Shown here: positions 47,096 to 58,264 of the stretch, piece after piece | How positions within the stretch are numbered: position 1 is the first letter of the stretch | Layout: each line of letters begins with the position of its first letter | NCBI GenBank assembly: GCA_009602735.1 | Contig: WELA01000937.1 | Coordinates: 179,323-243,322, forward strand | From: Mesotaenium endlicherianum | Lineage: Eukaryota > Streptophyta > Zygnematophyceae > Zygnematales > Mesotaeniaceae | DNA: 64,000 nt | Direction: 5' to 3' | Notes under the pieces: model-generated | Told to the model about the DNA's origin: nothing | The model's input: only the letters and a program-made list of their open reading frames with translations | Databases searched by the model: none | Translations under genes and position numbers: made by a program

Positions 47096-47944
47096 CCTAT
47101 AAGGCCCGATACTTCCATTACATTCATTCCACGATGCTTTTAGAGAGGAAACTTCCTCGCCAAGTCATTCCGATGTATTTCAACTACATACGATTAATTT
47201 TGATTCTCAAGAGTAGCCCGTCATTAAAAGTCAAGGTAAGGAGGTGTTGCCACGAGCATTATAGCGCTCCCACCTGGCTCACGCCATGCCGAATATCCTA
47301 TGCTAGTCTATGCTACACTGATAAATAACGACCATAGTGCGGATGTCCGAGCATCGTTGACGCTTGTATCGACAGTTTTCTTGCGTGAAATCCTACTATC
47401 TACACAAAATTATACGTTGAACGAAGTAAAAGGGTGAAAGGTTTGGGCTAATGCAAGATAGACAAGTGTTCGTATGAAGCTTCACCATGTCGTACAACTT
47501 ATGACCATGCTTCCACCATTTCTTTTGTAAATTTATCTATTGATCAGTTGACCAACACTTGAGCAACTTGCTGATTGTAAGAAGAGTGCGTTTGTTTAAA
47601 TTTAAAAAGATGAATCTTTTTAGTGATTCATGCATAGACCATTGTCAAAGTGTACCTGAAGCTGTTTGTGGTTGTTCTTGTTTTTGAAATAATCACACGT
47701 GACTCTTTTTGAATATACGGGTGTTCTTAACTCAAAATGGAGCATGCAACATCTCTCAACATTTTGATCCGCGCATAAATGCGATGGCACACGACACGGA
47801 AGTGGTTGTGCCACACACAACTAAGAACTATGACCTTTTGCATCAGGTCAAGAAGCATAAGTAACTGCACACTAGCATTCTTTTTTCTATAAGAGGGGTT
47901 TTTGGAGGGTAATTTTTTTGTGATTGACAATAGCCAATGTTGTT

Positions 47945-48281
47945 TGATGATACAGAACTTGGTGACCAATTGATCTGTAATCTGGCTATATTGATATTAA
48001 CGTGCAAATAATAGTGGCCCAATTTACATGGAAATCAAGTGCGTTGAGCCTTGAAATTCAAGCGACCATGTTGTAACACTAATCTTTCTCATTACTTCAT
48101 ATAAATTTTCAGACATGTACATCAACATGTGAGAATCGAAGCGTTTGGAAGCATTGCAGAATGTGACAAACTAGTCGTGGCAAATTGTGACGCTTAATGT
48201 ATGTGCATGATCCATTCTAAAGTGGAAGGTTGCAGCTCTTCACTCCATTTGTCATTGCCTACCTGTAAGAATTTCATATGT
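47945..48281 (+). repeat. direct repeat x, right copy
   Basis: Partner of 41117-41449, just inside the inner end of the left arm. Confidence 0.8.
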
Positions 48282-49013
48282 ATTTTTAAAAGAGTGGAGC
48301 TAATCTGATCATTATGTTCTACTTGTTTGATCATTTGTTTGGAACAAGGTTTGTAGGCTTTATGCTTTATCCTCCAACAGCAAGCAAAATTGCTTAATGC
48401 GGTGAAACTTGTGTCAAGCGTACATTGAGAACTTTGTGTTGCTTCATTGAGCTACATTTGTCAGCCTGAATGAAAGCATATCACTTGCCATTAAGACGAT
48501 TGGGAGAATATGTAAAAGTGCAAGATGTAGAAGCTTGTAGAAGGTTCTTGAGACTATTGAGGATTATAATATATTACGCATAGAGAAAGGTTAATTCTTG
48601 CGGAAAGCTTAAAGGTTGCGTTTTAACAATAGACGCATTCTAAAATATAGGAGTTTATTTATCAAGTGTTCTTGTAAATATTGACAAGAATCCATTAACT
48701 GTACTATAGTTCTTGATTTATTTTCTACATCTAAACTTTTACAAGGTAGATTGTCATAAGATGGAGTGCATGAGGCGCACTAGTATTCTCACAATGTGAA
48801 CAAGAAGAACATGTCAAGGAGCTTTGAAGATGTCCATGAAGTTCTCAATCATACATCTTGAAACAAAAAGCACAGAATTATATTAATCAAAAACCTCTTG
48901 CGAATGAAATATAAAGTGAACGCAATTGTCGCCAACAAAATTTATCAAAGCTTTTGAACACACTACATAAACGTAGGCTAAGTGACAGAAAATCATTCTG
49001 AATAGCTTACGAG
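48282..49013. other. AT-rich spacer, nothing recognised
   Basis: No gene, RNA or clear repeat. Composition resembles 9.8-10.4 kb and may be decayed transposon DNA. Confidence 0.4.
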
Positions 49014-49325
49014 TCACGAATGATCACGGTTGTGGCTTCGAACCGACTGGACACAAACTTCATCCTGCATTGTCCTGCATGCTGCAAAAACAGTAGAGAC
49101 CGTCACTAAATCACGAAGTGGCACTACGTCAGTAAACATGGAGCTACTTGAACCAAGCTGAGGCCAGCTGTAGCTGGCTGGAGCAGGCATAGAAGGTTCC
49201 GCAGTTGATGACGAGGACGTGGTCGATTGGATGGCGTCAGCCAGGATCAGCAGGAAAAATGTCAAGATATCCAAGGGTTTCCGTAATACGCATTGAGCCT
49301 GCATTGAGCTACATTGAGCCAGCAT
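49014..49325 (-). CDS. possible small secreted or membrane-anchored protein, 103 codons
   Basis: A frame starting MLAQCSSMQAQCVLRKP has a short hydrophobic stretch (LDILTFFLLILADA) followed by a Ser/Thr-rich segment, resembling a signal peptide and cleavage region. On the minus strand a canonical TATATAAG (49359-49366) lies about 35 bases upstream of the ATG. A polypyrimidine-CAG inside the frame near 49085 could be a splice acceptor, so the 3' part may differ. No family is recognised. Confidence 0.25.
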   Translation of the reverse strand: MLAQCSSMQAQCVLRKPLDILTFFLLILADAIQSTTSSSSTAEPSMPAPASYSWPQLGSSSSMFTDVVPLRDLVTVSTVFAACRTMQDEVCVQSVRSHNRDHS

Positions 49326-49641
49326 TGAGCAGCTTCGACGATACCGTGGGATATACTTGCTTATATATCAAGAGTTACTTAACAAAATATCCGGCAGCCT
49401 AGATTGTTCCAATTGCTTCGGATCGTACACCTCACACGTTGTGTTTGTAGATTCCCCGATACGTTCTCATGAGCCATCGTGCATCCTCGGTTTGGCATGC
49501 TCCATGACTGGCCGATTCTTTGCACCCTCATCTCATCTTGCAAGCGACCTTCTCCATTTTTTGTGCTCCTTTGAAACCTAGGGTTTTTTGTCCACGGCTT
49601 TTGTTTGATCAATTTGAAGGAGCTTCTTGAGCTACGTTCAG

Positions 49642-49903
49642 GTGCGTTCAGCTGTGCGTCAATGTTAAGCAGCATGCTACCGTGTAGCAAAAATACATTT
49701 TGATTGACGGAGTCTGAGATGTATATGTGGACAAGTCTTTGCATACCTCAATTTGGTCTGAAGTTAATGGATGACTTCAATGTTACTGGGATTATGCTTT
49801 AGGTAGTTAGAAGGCCACCACAATTTTTAAACTGATTCGTTCTTGTAAGGACATCAATGAGTCCAACTAGGAAATAAGCTTGTTTGATGAATTGGTTTTG
49901 CAG
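49642..49903 (+). other. CP12: probable 5' UTR intron of CP12
   Basis: A donor-like TTCAG|GTGCGT near 49641 and an acceptor TTGGTTTTGCAG ending at 49903 lie just before the ATG at 49906. The acceptor is convincing, the donor is one of several options. Confidence 0.45.
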
Positions 49904-49905
49904 CA

Positions 49906-50744
49906 ATGGCGTCCGTAACAATGGCAGCAGTCTCTTTCATGGTCCCATCCATGAGCTTGAACAGCGGGAGGTCCGCTGGGCAGGTTGCGTCTACATCTTC
50001 TGCTCGCTCCCAGCTGTTTGGCTGCACCCTGCGCATGAACGTGTCTACTCGCAAGACAATTAGAGTTGCCAGCGCAATCGTCTGTAAGACACCACAGGTA
50101 GGAAAGCTTGTACCACCGCAGTCAGTCATTTGGGTCTCCATATTACATCATGCCTTGGCATTTGGTAGATGCAACTTATCTTGCTGCTTGTGGCATGTTG
50201 TAAGGGGTGTTGTAAGGAATGGGGTAACATTTGTTGCAAGATTCGTGTCCCTGGGCAGTAACGTTGCAGTTTCTGACTGGCATCTGATTATGTTGGAAAG
50301 TTTGCTGCTTTACCAATGTGGGGTAAGGGATGTGAGGCAAGTGGGTCATTGCTCATACATTACACTCATCGATCGATGACGATGGGCTGTATGCCATGGG
50401 AGCTGGGATGTGGTAGTTTCGCAATTCATAGGCATGTGAATGATCGTCTAAAGGTGGGCACAGATGGAGCTTGAGGGGCAGGATGCTGTGTTAGCTGAAG
50501 TCTGTATGGTTGGTGCCCCGTAATGCAGGAGCTGGACAACAAGCTAGAAGCTCTTATCCAGGAGGCCAAGGACCTGTGCGCCACCGGATCCACTGGTGAG
50601 TGTGCAGCCATGTGGGATGAAATTGAGGAGATTTCTGCTAACGCTGCCCACAAAAGGGATGCTGCCAAGGGGGGTGTTGACCCTCTAGAGAAGTTCTGCG
50701 AAGACAGCCCTGAGGCTGATGAGTGCCGCACATACGAGGATTAG
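49906..50744 (+). CDS. CP12: CP12, chloroplast Calvin-cycle regulatory protein
   Basis: Two exons, 49906-50097 and 50529-50744, give 135 residues. The first exon encodes a Ser/Thr/Arg-rich plastid transit peptide (MASVTMAAVSFMVPSMSLNS). The second encodes the CP12 domain: an N-terminal cysteine pair in LCATGSTGECAA, the core MWDEIEEISA, and the C-terminal pair in KFCEDSPEADECRTYED. Oxidised CP12 forms two disulfides and clamps GAPDH and phosphoribulokinase into an inactive complex in the dark; thioredoxin releases it in light. Length, all four cysteines and the acidic tail are intact, so the gene looks functional. It sits in the loop of the inverted SAM-gene duplication and is itself single-copy here. 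Confidence 0.97.
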
Positions 50745-51664
50745 ACTTATTTAGCATGGCCGCAAATTGCTGTCTGATAGAAGTTTTTATGGATCACTAG
50801 CTAAGCTACAGAGCTATTAGTACTTCACGTGTATGGCCATTGGTGGTGGTGAAATAAGTAAATTGAGCAATCTAAATGTCGATTGGTGATGGGGCTAATT
50901 GTGGATATGGAGACAGTTTTGGGACGTTGTGTCGCTACTTCGTACTCTCTCTCCCCTGTTGTGTGGTGCCTTTGAATGGATGTCTTTCATAAAAAGCTCG
51001 GTGATTGTACACCGTGATACCTTGATTACTAGGGGTGTTAGGGTTAATGAGAATTAGTGTTTGCTTAAGTTGCACTGTCATGTGGGTCTTGTATGTTGCA
51101 TTTATTGAAATGCGACACGTAGATGAGAATGAGTATTCATGATCTTGTGGCTAATATGATGTAGTATTCTGATAGCTTTGCAGATTCTAGCTGGCTGCGC
51201 TGTTGTTCAACTGCTCATTGTCAGATGTTCTATATCGATAGTGTGGAGTATTAAAATAATAATGTATGACTGGCACTGGTTAACAAATCATATGCACAAG
51301 TTTTTCAAAGTTATCAATTGCAACAGTGAATTGAAGGGACATTGCAGGGCAAGCAATCAAAAGTACCAATCACGAGAAGTTCCTTCCTATGAGAGGCCTT
51401 GCACTGCAAAGGTTTACGCTGTGAAGTATATATGAATGTAAGGAGATGATGCAAGGCATAGGAAACTTAAATGTAATAACTTCTGAAACAGCTCAAGTTA
51501 CATGTGAGTTAGGTATCAGTTTGAATTATGAATGAAAGTGACGGCGGGCCTGAATCTATTGTCTTTATTTATTTCATGCACGAGCAATTTGCGAACTATG
51601 ATCTGATCAACTCAAAAATACCGTGTTGAACCATCACTCATGCCTAAACAGAATGCAATTGAAC
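50745..51664. other. downstream of CP12, no gene seen
   Basis: CP12 3' UTR and AT-rich spacer leading to the right arm of the inverted duplication. No convincing coding or RNA signal. Confidence 0.5.
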
Positions 51665-52803
51665 AGTAGCTTCATATGCTTCTTGACCTGATGTGTCTTA
51701 TTCCTTAGCTGTGTGTGGCACAACCACTATCGTGTTATCTTGTGCCCTCGCAGTCATGCGCGGATCAAAATGTTGAGAAGTGCTGCATGCTCCATTTGGA
51801 GTCAAGAACTCCGGGATAACCATTAAATAGGTCACTTGGAATACATCCTAAACCAAGAACAACCACAAACAGCTGTAAGACCACTTTAAGAACGGTCGAT
51901 GCTTGAATTAACAAAGAGAATTGTTTTCAAAGTATAAAGCATATGCATGGAGGTGCGAGCAAGAAACGAGAAACTAAGCCATTGCTCTTTCTCAGCATAA
52001 GTTGGTCAAAAACTGGTGAATAGAATAATTTACGAAATTAATGTTAGAAGCATGAAGGAGAGTCGTACAATATGGTGAAGCTTCATATGAACACTCGTCT
52101 ATCTCTTATTAGCCCAAACCTTTTCACCCTTTTAACTTGATTATGGCTAACTTTGTATATACTAGAATGTAACGCGAGCGTCGACGCAGCCCGGACGTCC
52201 GCTATGGTCGTTACATACTAGAGTAGCATAGACCAGCATAGGCCATTCGGCATGGTGAGAGCCAGCTGGGAGCTCTGTAATGCTCGTGACAGCGCCTCCT
52301 TACCTCGACTTTTGGGCGACGGGCTACTCATGGCGATCGGAATAATCGCAATTAGTCGAAATACATCGCAATGACTTGGCGAGGAAGTTTCCTCTCTAAG
52401 CATCGTGGAATGAACGTAGTGGAAGTAATTAAGCGTAGAAAGTGTTCGAAGAGAAGGGTGCATGGACACCCGGCCTAGCTTGAAAGGTTCCCCTCAGCGC
52501 AAGGAAGATACGCTACCGCTTGGGAATCTCAGCTCTAGGATCTCAAAACTACGCGGGCTATCCAGCCTGTGAATCACTTCAGCAGCTTCGCATGCAGGAA
52601 GAGCAGCTATCACATGAGAGCATAAGCTTCGAAGCATGCAGAAGCTAGCGTTGAGTACCGCGGGCCTTGCGCTTGCGGATGGCGATTTTCTTTACCTCTT
52701 TGTACGTGTTCTAGGCATGTCCTGTGTGTAAGAAGCTGCTCCTTCGCTCTCTCGCTTCAGATACGGCGATAATCCGTCCTCGTCTCCTATTGAGGCACAA
52801 GCC

Positions 52804-54901
52804 ATGACGGCAGCAGCGCATGCAGTTAATTCAGTGCTTGGGGCACTCGCTACCGAAAAGTTTGCCGTTTCGGCTTACTCTACCCAAAGTAGGGGTCAAA
52901 GTCAGAACCAAATTCGCTGTCAGAGTCAAAGCAGGCTCGTAGCGGCCCCTCTGCAAGCATGCAGGACGAGTTCTTCGTGCTCTGCCTCTTATCAATTGAG
53001 CAAGTCCTTCCAAGTTGCAGGCGCAGCATGCTGCCAAGTGTCCTCTACTGGTCTGTTTCGTGAGTCACCAGCATATTCCGGCAGGGTTACAGGAAGAGGA
53101 GGGGCTTTTTGTTCTGCATGGGCAGGCCTAGGAACAAGTGAGAGTGGTAGAAGAAAGGAGAATGCACAAAGGAAACCATGTAGTCCTGCTTGTGGCGCCC
53201 TTCACCTTGCCCACCGCAGCCCTGAGCAGGAGCCACTCCACGCTGATGCTGGGAGCAACAGGTGGCATGCTTCCAGCCGCAGCAGCACTGGTGGGACAAG
53301 TAGCTGGAGCAGGAGCTGGATGGGCAAGGGAAGGACTCCTTTCACACACGCGAGTCACCGACAGGGAGGGTTAACGGGATTTCTTTCTCACTGCAGCGTG
53401 CCGTGCCAGAAAGCAGGTGCACCCTGGCTAGGCCTTCGAACAGGTGGCATGGCCTCGGCGCCAGCTGTCGCCTGGCACGGGCGCCCTCTGGGGCATTCGG
53501 ATAAGAAAGTGGGCGGAGCGAGCGGCAGAGGTGATGCTCCAGCTGTCAGGTTGCAGTGCTTCGCCAAGAAGAGCAGTAAGAGTGACTGGGAGAAAGAGGT
53601 CGACAAGTGGCGCTCCACTACGAGTGACTGGGAGAAAGAGGTCGACAAGTGGCGCTCCAGGAGCAACCGGTGGCAGGGGCGGCGATTCAGGGGCGGTGGC
53701 AGGAAGGGCGGGGGCGGGGGCCTTCGCGGGAGAAGAGGGCGCAGCTTGGGGGGGCTGGGGATGGCGGCGGGGGCGATTGCAGGGCTTGCGGCGCTGACAG
53801 CTGGTGCTGCAGCCCTGACAGCTGGTGTCGCCGTGGCATCCACCGCGGTGCTCTTCCCGCTCGTCATTCCCCTCGTCCTGGGGACAGGTGCCGTTATCTT
53901 CGCCGGCGCCGTCGCCTCGCTGGCGGCAGGGCTGGCGCTGGTGGTGCCGCTGGTCGCGCTCTCATTCGCCTTCCTGGGGCCCTTTGGGGGCCTCTTCCGG
54001 CTCCTGCTCCCGCTCCCGCTCCCCTTTGGCGCCATCGGTCCAGCTGTCGACAAGCTTTTCTGCTTCGTCATCGTTGCCAACTTCCTGGGGGCCCTGGGCG
54101 GCGCGTACACGCGCTCCAGGTCAGCAGCAGCGCCGGGCGGCGCGGGCAGCGGCCGGCCTCTGAGCAGGGGCCAGGAGGCGGCCGCGCTGCTGCTCGACAT
54201 GCAGCCCCTGGCGCCAGGTGTCACCGCGGCAGACGCGGCCGCGCCCNTGCGAGAAGGCAGAGCTCTTCAAGAACTGCCTCGTCTACGGCGCCCCCGCGCT
54301 CTCCTTCCTGCTCGCGTCGGCCGTGCTGCCGGGGTTCACCCTGTTTGGGGGCGGGTACTTCCTCGGGAACGGGTGGTGGCTGTCGCTCCTCCTGGGGGCC
54401 GTCCATCTGCAGCTCGAGCGGATCAGGGTCAACGACTGCCTGGCGGCCGCCGGCGGGCGGACGCTCGAGGGCATGACAGCTGGCGGTGAGGCTGCCTCTC
54501 ACTTCGCCTCCTCCGCCTGCGCTCCTTGCACGACCGCTGCTGCGGGCGTGCACGATGCGTACACGTGTGCGCGCGTGTGCTGTGTGCGTTGCTCTGTGTG
54601 TGTGTTGTTCCGTGTATGTGTTGTGTTCCGTGGGCCATGTGGCGTGAGGTTGACGGCCGAGCACGTTGCTTGCATCTTCTCGCGTTGTGTCCTTTGCCTT
54701 CTCTCCGCTGATGTTGCGCGCACGCCAGGGCTCACCATATATGGCTCCCTTTTTCTCTTAGGAACTCAAAACGTGAGGAGGGTTGGATGAAGAGTAGGTA
54801 AGTAGGTGTGTAGGTGAGATGGTTGGAGGTAAGAACGTGAGAGGGCAAGAAGGTTCTGCTTTCTTGCCTGGCGGATGTGCATTGACGCGTGCATTGGTGC
54901 T

Positions 54902-54934
<33 letters not shown>

Positions 54935-55283
54935 AGGGGAAGAGGAGGAGGAGGTTCTCTCGGTGGAGGAGCTGGAGGCAATGCACCGCCAAGGCGAGCT
55001 GGAGTCCTTCGACCAGAGGCTGAACATGAGGGCAACAGCTGGCGGCGCCGCCGCCCGGCTGCGCCCCCGCGACTGGACGGTGGGCGACGTCGCCAGGTGG
55101 CTGCAGGAGAACGGGTTCGCGCGGTACGCCGCCGCCTTCTTGGAGCACGACGTCAGCGGAGAGGTGCTCCTGGGCCTGACGGCGGAGGAGCTGCGGGAGG
55201 AGCTCGGCATGAAGAGCCTGGGGGAGCGCAAGCGCTTTGTCGCGGCGCTCGAGAGCGTGCAGGCCGAAGAAAGAGTTGATTGA
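52804..55283 (+). CDS. multi-pass membrane protein with C-terminal SAM domain, copy B
   Basis: Main exons are 52804-54485 and 54937-55283 (GT-AG, phase conserved with copy A). Order of parts: Ser/Ala/Arg-rich N-terminus (possible transit peptide); two copies of the motif SDWEKEVDKWRSTT; a Gly/Arg-rich stretch (RRFRGGGRKGGGGGLRGRRG); a long hydrophobic region with about four membrane segments (VLFPLVIPLVLGTGAVIFAG and neighbours); two more hydrophobic segments (YGAPALSFLLASAVL, WWLSLLLGAV); then the SAM domain (DWTVGDVARWLQENGF). A single N at 54247 is a placeholder; skipping it keeps one reading frame. An alternative model removes 53060-53443 as an intron (GTGAGT donor, CAG acceptor) without changing frame. 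I do not recognise a named family. It is the more complete of the two copies. Confidence 0.72.
53578..53661 (+). repeat. 42-bp in-frame tandem repeat in SAM gene copy B
   Basis: Two units encode SDWEKEVDKWRS plus two residues. Copy A has about three, diverged, at 42690-42815 on the minus strand. Confidence 0.85.
54904..54936 (+). repeat. (CTG)10-CAG run forming the SAM-exon splice acceptor, copy B
   Basis: Ten uninterrupted CTG triplets run directly into the CAG acceptor before GGGAAGAGG. In copy A the equivalent run is shorter and interrupted by TTG. Confidence 0.9.
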
Positions 55284-55805
55284 TGACTGGTGCGGGACGC
55301 TCGAGAGCGTGTGGGCCGACAAGGGAGCCTACTGATGGCTGGTGCGGGAGGGAGAATGTGCGGGGGGGGGCGTGAAGCGGAGCCTGGGTGTGAGCGCGAG
55401 CGCTTTCGTCGCGGCACTAGAGAGCGTGCAGGCCTTCGAGAGGGGCGACTGATGGCTGGTGTGGGACGGTCGAGAGCGGGCAGGCCGACGGGAGGGCCGA
55501 CCGAGCAGATTGGTGACGGGGATATGCGGGGGAGCGTGACGAGGGCAGGCCGACGAGAGAGACGATTGAAGGCTGATGCGGGACGCTTGAGAGCGTGCAG
55601 GCTAATGGAAGAGGGCCGGCTGATGGTCTGACGCGGGAGAACGTGCGGGGGGGGCGTGAAGAGCCTGGGTGTGAGCGCTTTCGTAGCGGTGCTAGAGAGC
55701 GTGCAAGCTGATGAGAAAGGCAACTGAGCAGGATGGCGAGGGAGATACGCGGGGGAGCGTGACGGGCCGGGCGGAGCGGCAGCGCGTTGTTGCGGCCGGG
55801 GGGAG
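55259..55805. repeat. 3' minisatellite of SAM gene copy B
   Basis: Imperfect units of about 52-100 bp. Many restate the end of the SAM exon (AGCCTGGGTGTGAGCGC, GAGAGCGTGCAGGCC) plus TGATGGCTGGTGCGGGA. It continues into the gap. Confidence 0.88.
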
Positions 55806-56391
55806 NNNNNNNNNNNNNNNNNNNNNNNNNNNNNNNNNNNNNNNNNNNNNNNNNNNNNNNNNNNNNNNNNNNNNNNNNNNNNNNNNNNNNNNNNNNNNNN
55901 NNNNNNNNNNNNNNNNNNNNNNNNNNNNNNNNNNNNNNNNNNNNNNNNNNNNNNNNNNNNNNNNNNNNNNNNNNNNNNNNNNNNNNNNNNNNNNNNNNNN
56001 NNNNNNNNNNNNNNNNNNNNNNNNNNNNNNNNNNNNNNNNNNNNNNNNNNNNNNNNNNNNNNNNNNNNNNNNNNNNNNNNNNNNNNNNNNNNNNNNNNNN
56101 NNNNNNNNNNNNNNNNNNNNNNNNNNNNNNNNNNNNNNNNNNNNNNNNNNNNNNNNNNNNNNNNNNNNNNNNNNNNNNNNNNNNNNNNNNNNNNNNNNNN
56201 NNNNNNNNNNNNNNNNNNNNNNNNNNNNNNNNNNNNNNNNNNNNNNNNNNNNNNNNNNNNNNNNNNNNNNNNNNNNNNNNNNNNNNNNNNNNNNNNNNNN
56301 NNNNNNNNNNNNNNNNNNNNNNNNNNNNNNNNNNNNNNNNNNNNNNNNNNNNNNNNNNNNNNNNNNNNNNNNNNNNNNNNNGGGGGGGGGA
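55806..56391. other. assembly gap (586 N)
   Basis: Lies within the minisatellite and is followed by a G run. Real repeat length unknown. Confidence 0.95.
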
Positions 56392-58264
56392 TGTGGACGA
56401 GAGGAAGGGTTTGCTGCGACGCTATAGAGTAGAGCAAGAATCTCCATGGTGATGCACTTGAGAGCCTGCAGGTTGGGGGAGGCTGCCCCAATGCAGGTGT
56501 GCCGCCGGCTGGTGGGAAGCGAAAGCGCCGCGTGCAAGCGTGTGGGCGGCGGAACTTGGTTTGGGCGGCGCTTGAAAGCGTGCGGTGCGCTGTGCAGGGT
56601 GTGGGCTACGTTGCCTATGAGTAGGGATAGAGCTCAAATAGGAATGGAGAGAGGTGAAGATGTACAGGTTGTGTGAGTGGACACCCTTCCAGTGCGGATG
56701 GAGGCGGGGCAGGGGGGGTGCGTTGTACAGGCTGTGGATAGGATGTGAGGGTGATGGCCTCTAGGTTCGAGGATGCTTTAAGGTTAGCTGTTAGTGCAGC
56801 TTGTTTGAAATCATGTGCAAATGGAATAGATGTCAGTGTCGAGCTTAGGGGTCAAACCCCTTTTTATTGACAAAGCAGTTTTCTGCGCATTTTTTGTGAT
56901 ATATTGATGTCTCTGTGACACTGTAGACAGCAGTGCCCTGTACATCTTTTCTTAGTTATCATCAGTGTGACTCTAGTTTATTACAAACTGAAACTGAGAT
57001 ATCACGATTTGTTCTGGAACTCGAGAGCAGCAAGTTTGGAGGCCCCGTGAAGGCATGTCATTTGTGTATAAGGTGATGTAAGTAGTAGTCTTATAGAGTG
57101 AAAACCTTTTATGGGCCATGCGTGCTGAGCGTGCGCGAGACGAATGCTGACCTCATGCAGGATAGGTGTCCACCAAACTGCTCATCGATTTATTTTTTTG
57201 GCATTATGTAGCGATATAGAACTTCTTGGTTCACGACGCAGAACGGCACTTATTAACTTAGTTTCGACGAGTTTGTCGTTTTTGATATGTTGATCCGTGA
57301 GTGATGGTAATAAGGCAGCTGCTGCGTGCCTCGATGTCAGTTAGCAAAACATGTTACTTCTGATGAGTGATATTAATACAACATGTGTGAAGCCAATGCA
57401 GCCAGCTAGGGCCAACTCCCAATCACAATGACCGCCACCTCAAACATCTCCATTTGTGCTCGACAATATCGTCTAGCTAAGGGTGTAACAGCGACACATC
57501 AGCACCTCATAATATTGCAGACCTTGTTTTCTTATGGGACTATGAAGCATGTATGTAAGCCCTCGAGTTCGAATGGAAACAACCAGTCTGACTGGCAGCA
57601 CGCATGGGCAGGCGACTGATACTGGACTGCTCAGAGCCAGGGAACGAGTTGCATCATGGGTGCCCTGTCAAAAGCGCACATCTGTCACGACAGAATAAGC
57701 TGAGATATTCTCAACAGTCTGAACACGGACCTCAGAGTATTCTCCCCAGCTTATCTGAAAAAAGTATCGTCTAAGAAGCACATGACTACACCTGACACGG
57801 CTGCAAGGTGCAAGGGCAAGCATCATACAGATGCAAATTCACCACTGGAACTTATAAACCCGAGACCTTGAATTTCTAGAGCCTCGACTGCGACCCGACC
57901 GGAACCACGTCGGAGAGCGACAAGTGTCGTCTCGTGCCTGGTGCATGCCAGCAGCGACGTGCGTCATGCCACGCTGGCGAGGCAATGAACGTCGGCAAGC
58001 ACCCGGTGTTCAAGAACGTGCGGAAGCGAGTTGGGTCGTTGCTCCCCACTCCCAGAAACGACGCAAGGCAGCCAGATTGAGGCATGCGAATGATCCACCA
58101 GTTTTTCCAAGCCGCCATGTGAGCGAGCGAGCGAGCGCCGCAAGCAAGCAAGTGAGCAAGCGTGCGAGCAAGCGAGCGAGGGAGCAAGCAAGCGAGACGG
58201 CGAGTGAAGCGGGGCTGACTGCCACACAGGGCATTGCAGCCTTGTCACAAGTAAGCCACTGCAC
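56392..58264. other. intergenic; GAGC/AAGC tetranucleotide repeats at about 58115-58200, otherwise nothing recognised
   Basis: 56392-56660 still resembles the minisatellite (GAGAGCCTGCAGG, GCTTGAAAGCGTGC). From 56.7 kb the sequence is AT-richer without clear features. Open frames near 57.9-58.4 kb are produced by GAGC/AAGC repeats. Confidence 0.5.

Larger units (their letters stand above)
43956..47109. mobile_element. foldback / Mutator-like composite DNA transposon, non-coding
   Basis: A 3.15-kb insertion in the left arm, flanked by TACTTCC at 43949-43955 and 47110-47116; the uninterrupted site is seen once in the right arm near 52415. It consists of four units of about 0.55 kb in order minus, plus, plus, minus (about 43956-44609, 44610-45210, 45215-46530 with an insertion, 46535-47095). 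Unit ends carry GTCAGTAAGGCG next to CCTCACGTAACCTCTGTGAGG, and ACATTCAAT. No transposase is visible. The 7-9-bp duplication and long inverted repeats suggest a non-autonomous Mutator-like or foldback element. Confidence 0.7.
41450..47905 (-). repeat. left arm of a large inverted duplication (SAM gene copy A)
   Basis: Sequence 41450-43955 plus 47110-47905 is the reverse complement of about 51665-55805. The arm is interrupted by the transposon at 43956-47109, absent from the right arm, so the insertion came after the duplication. Homology includes the gene, its 5' flank and the 3' minisatellite. Confidence 0.88.
51665..55805 (+). repeat. right arm of the large inverted duplication (SAM gene copy B)
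   Basis: Reverse complement of the left arm. The match begins near CTTCTTGACCTGATG (about 51680) and runs through the gene into the 3' minisatellite and an N gap, so its true end is unknown. Confidence 0.88.

Noticed and set aside
53388-54224. 278-codon minus-strand frame antisense to SAM gene copy B
   Set aside because: Low-complexity Ala/Pro mirror of the Gly/Ala-rich membrane region, with no independent support.
54247-54247. Frameshift in SAM gene copy B
   Set aside because: The shift coincides with a single N placeholder. Reading on both sides continues the same protein, so an assembly artefact is likelier than a mutation.
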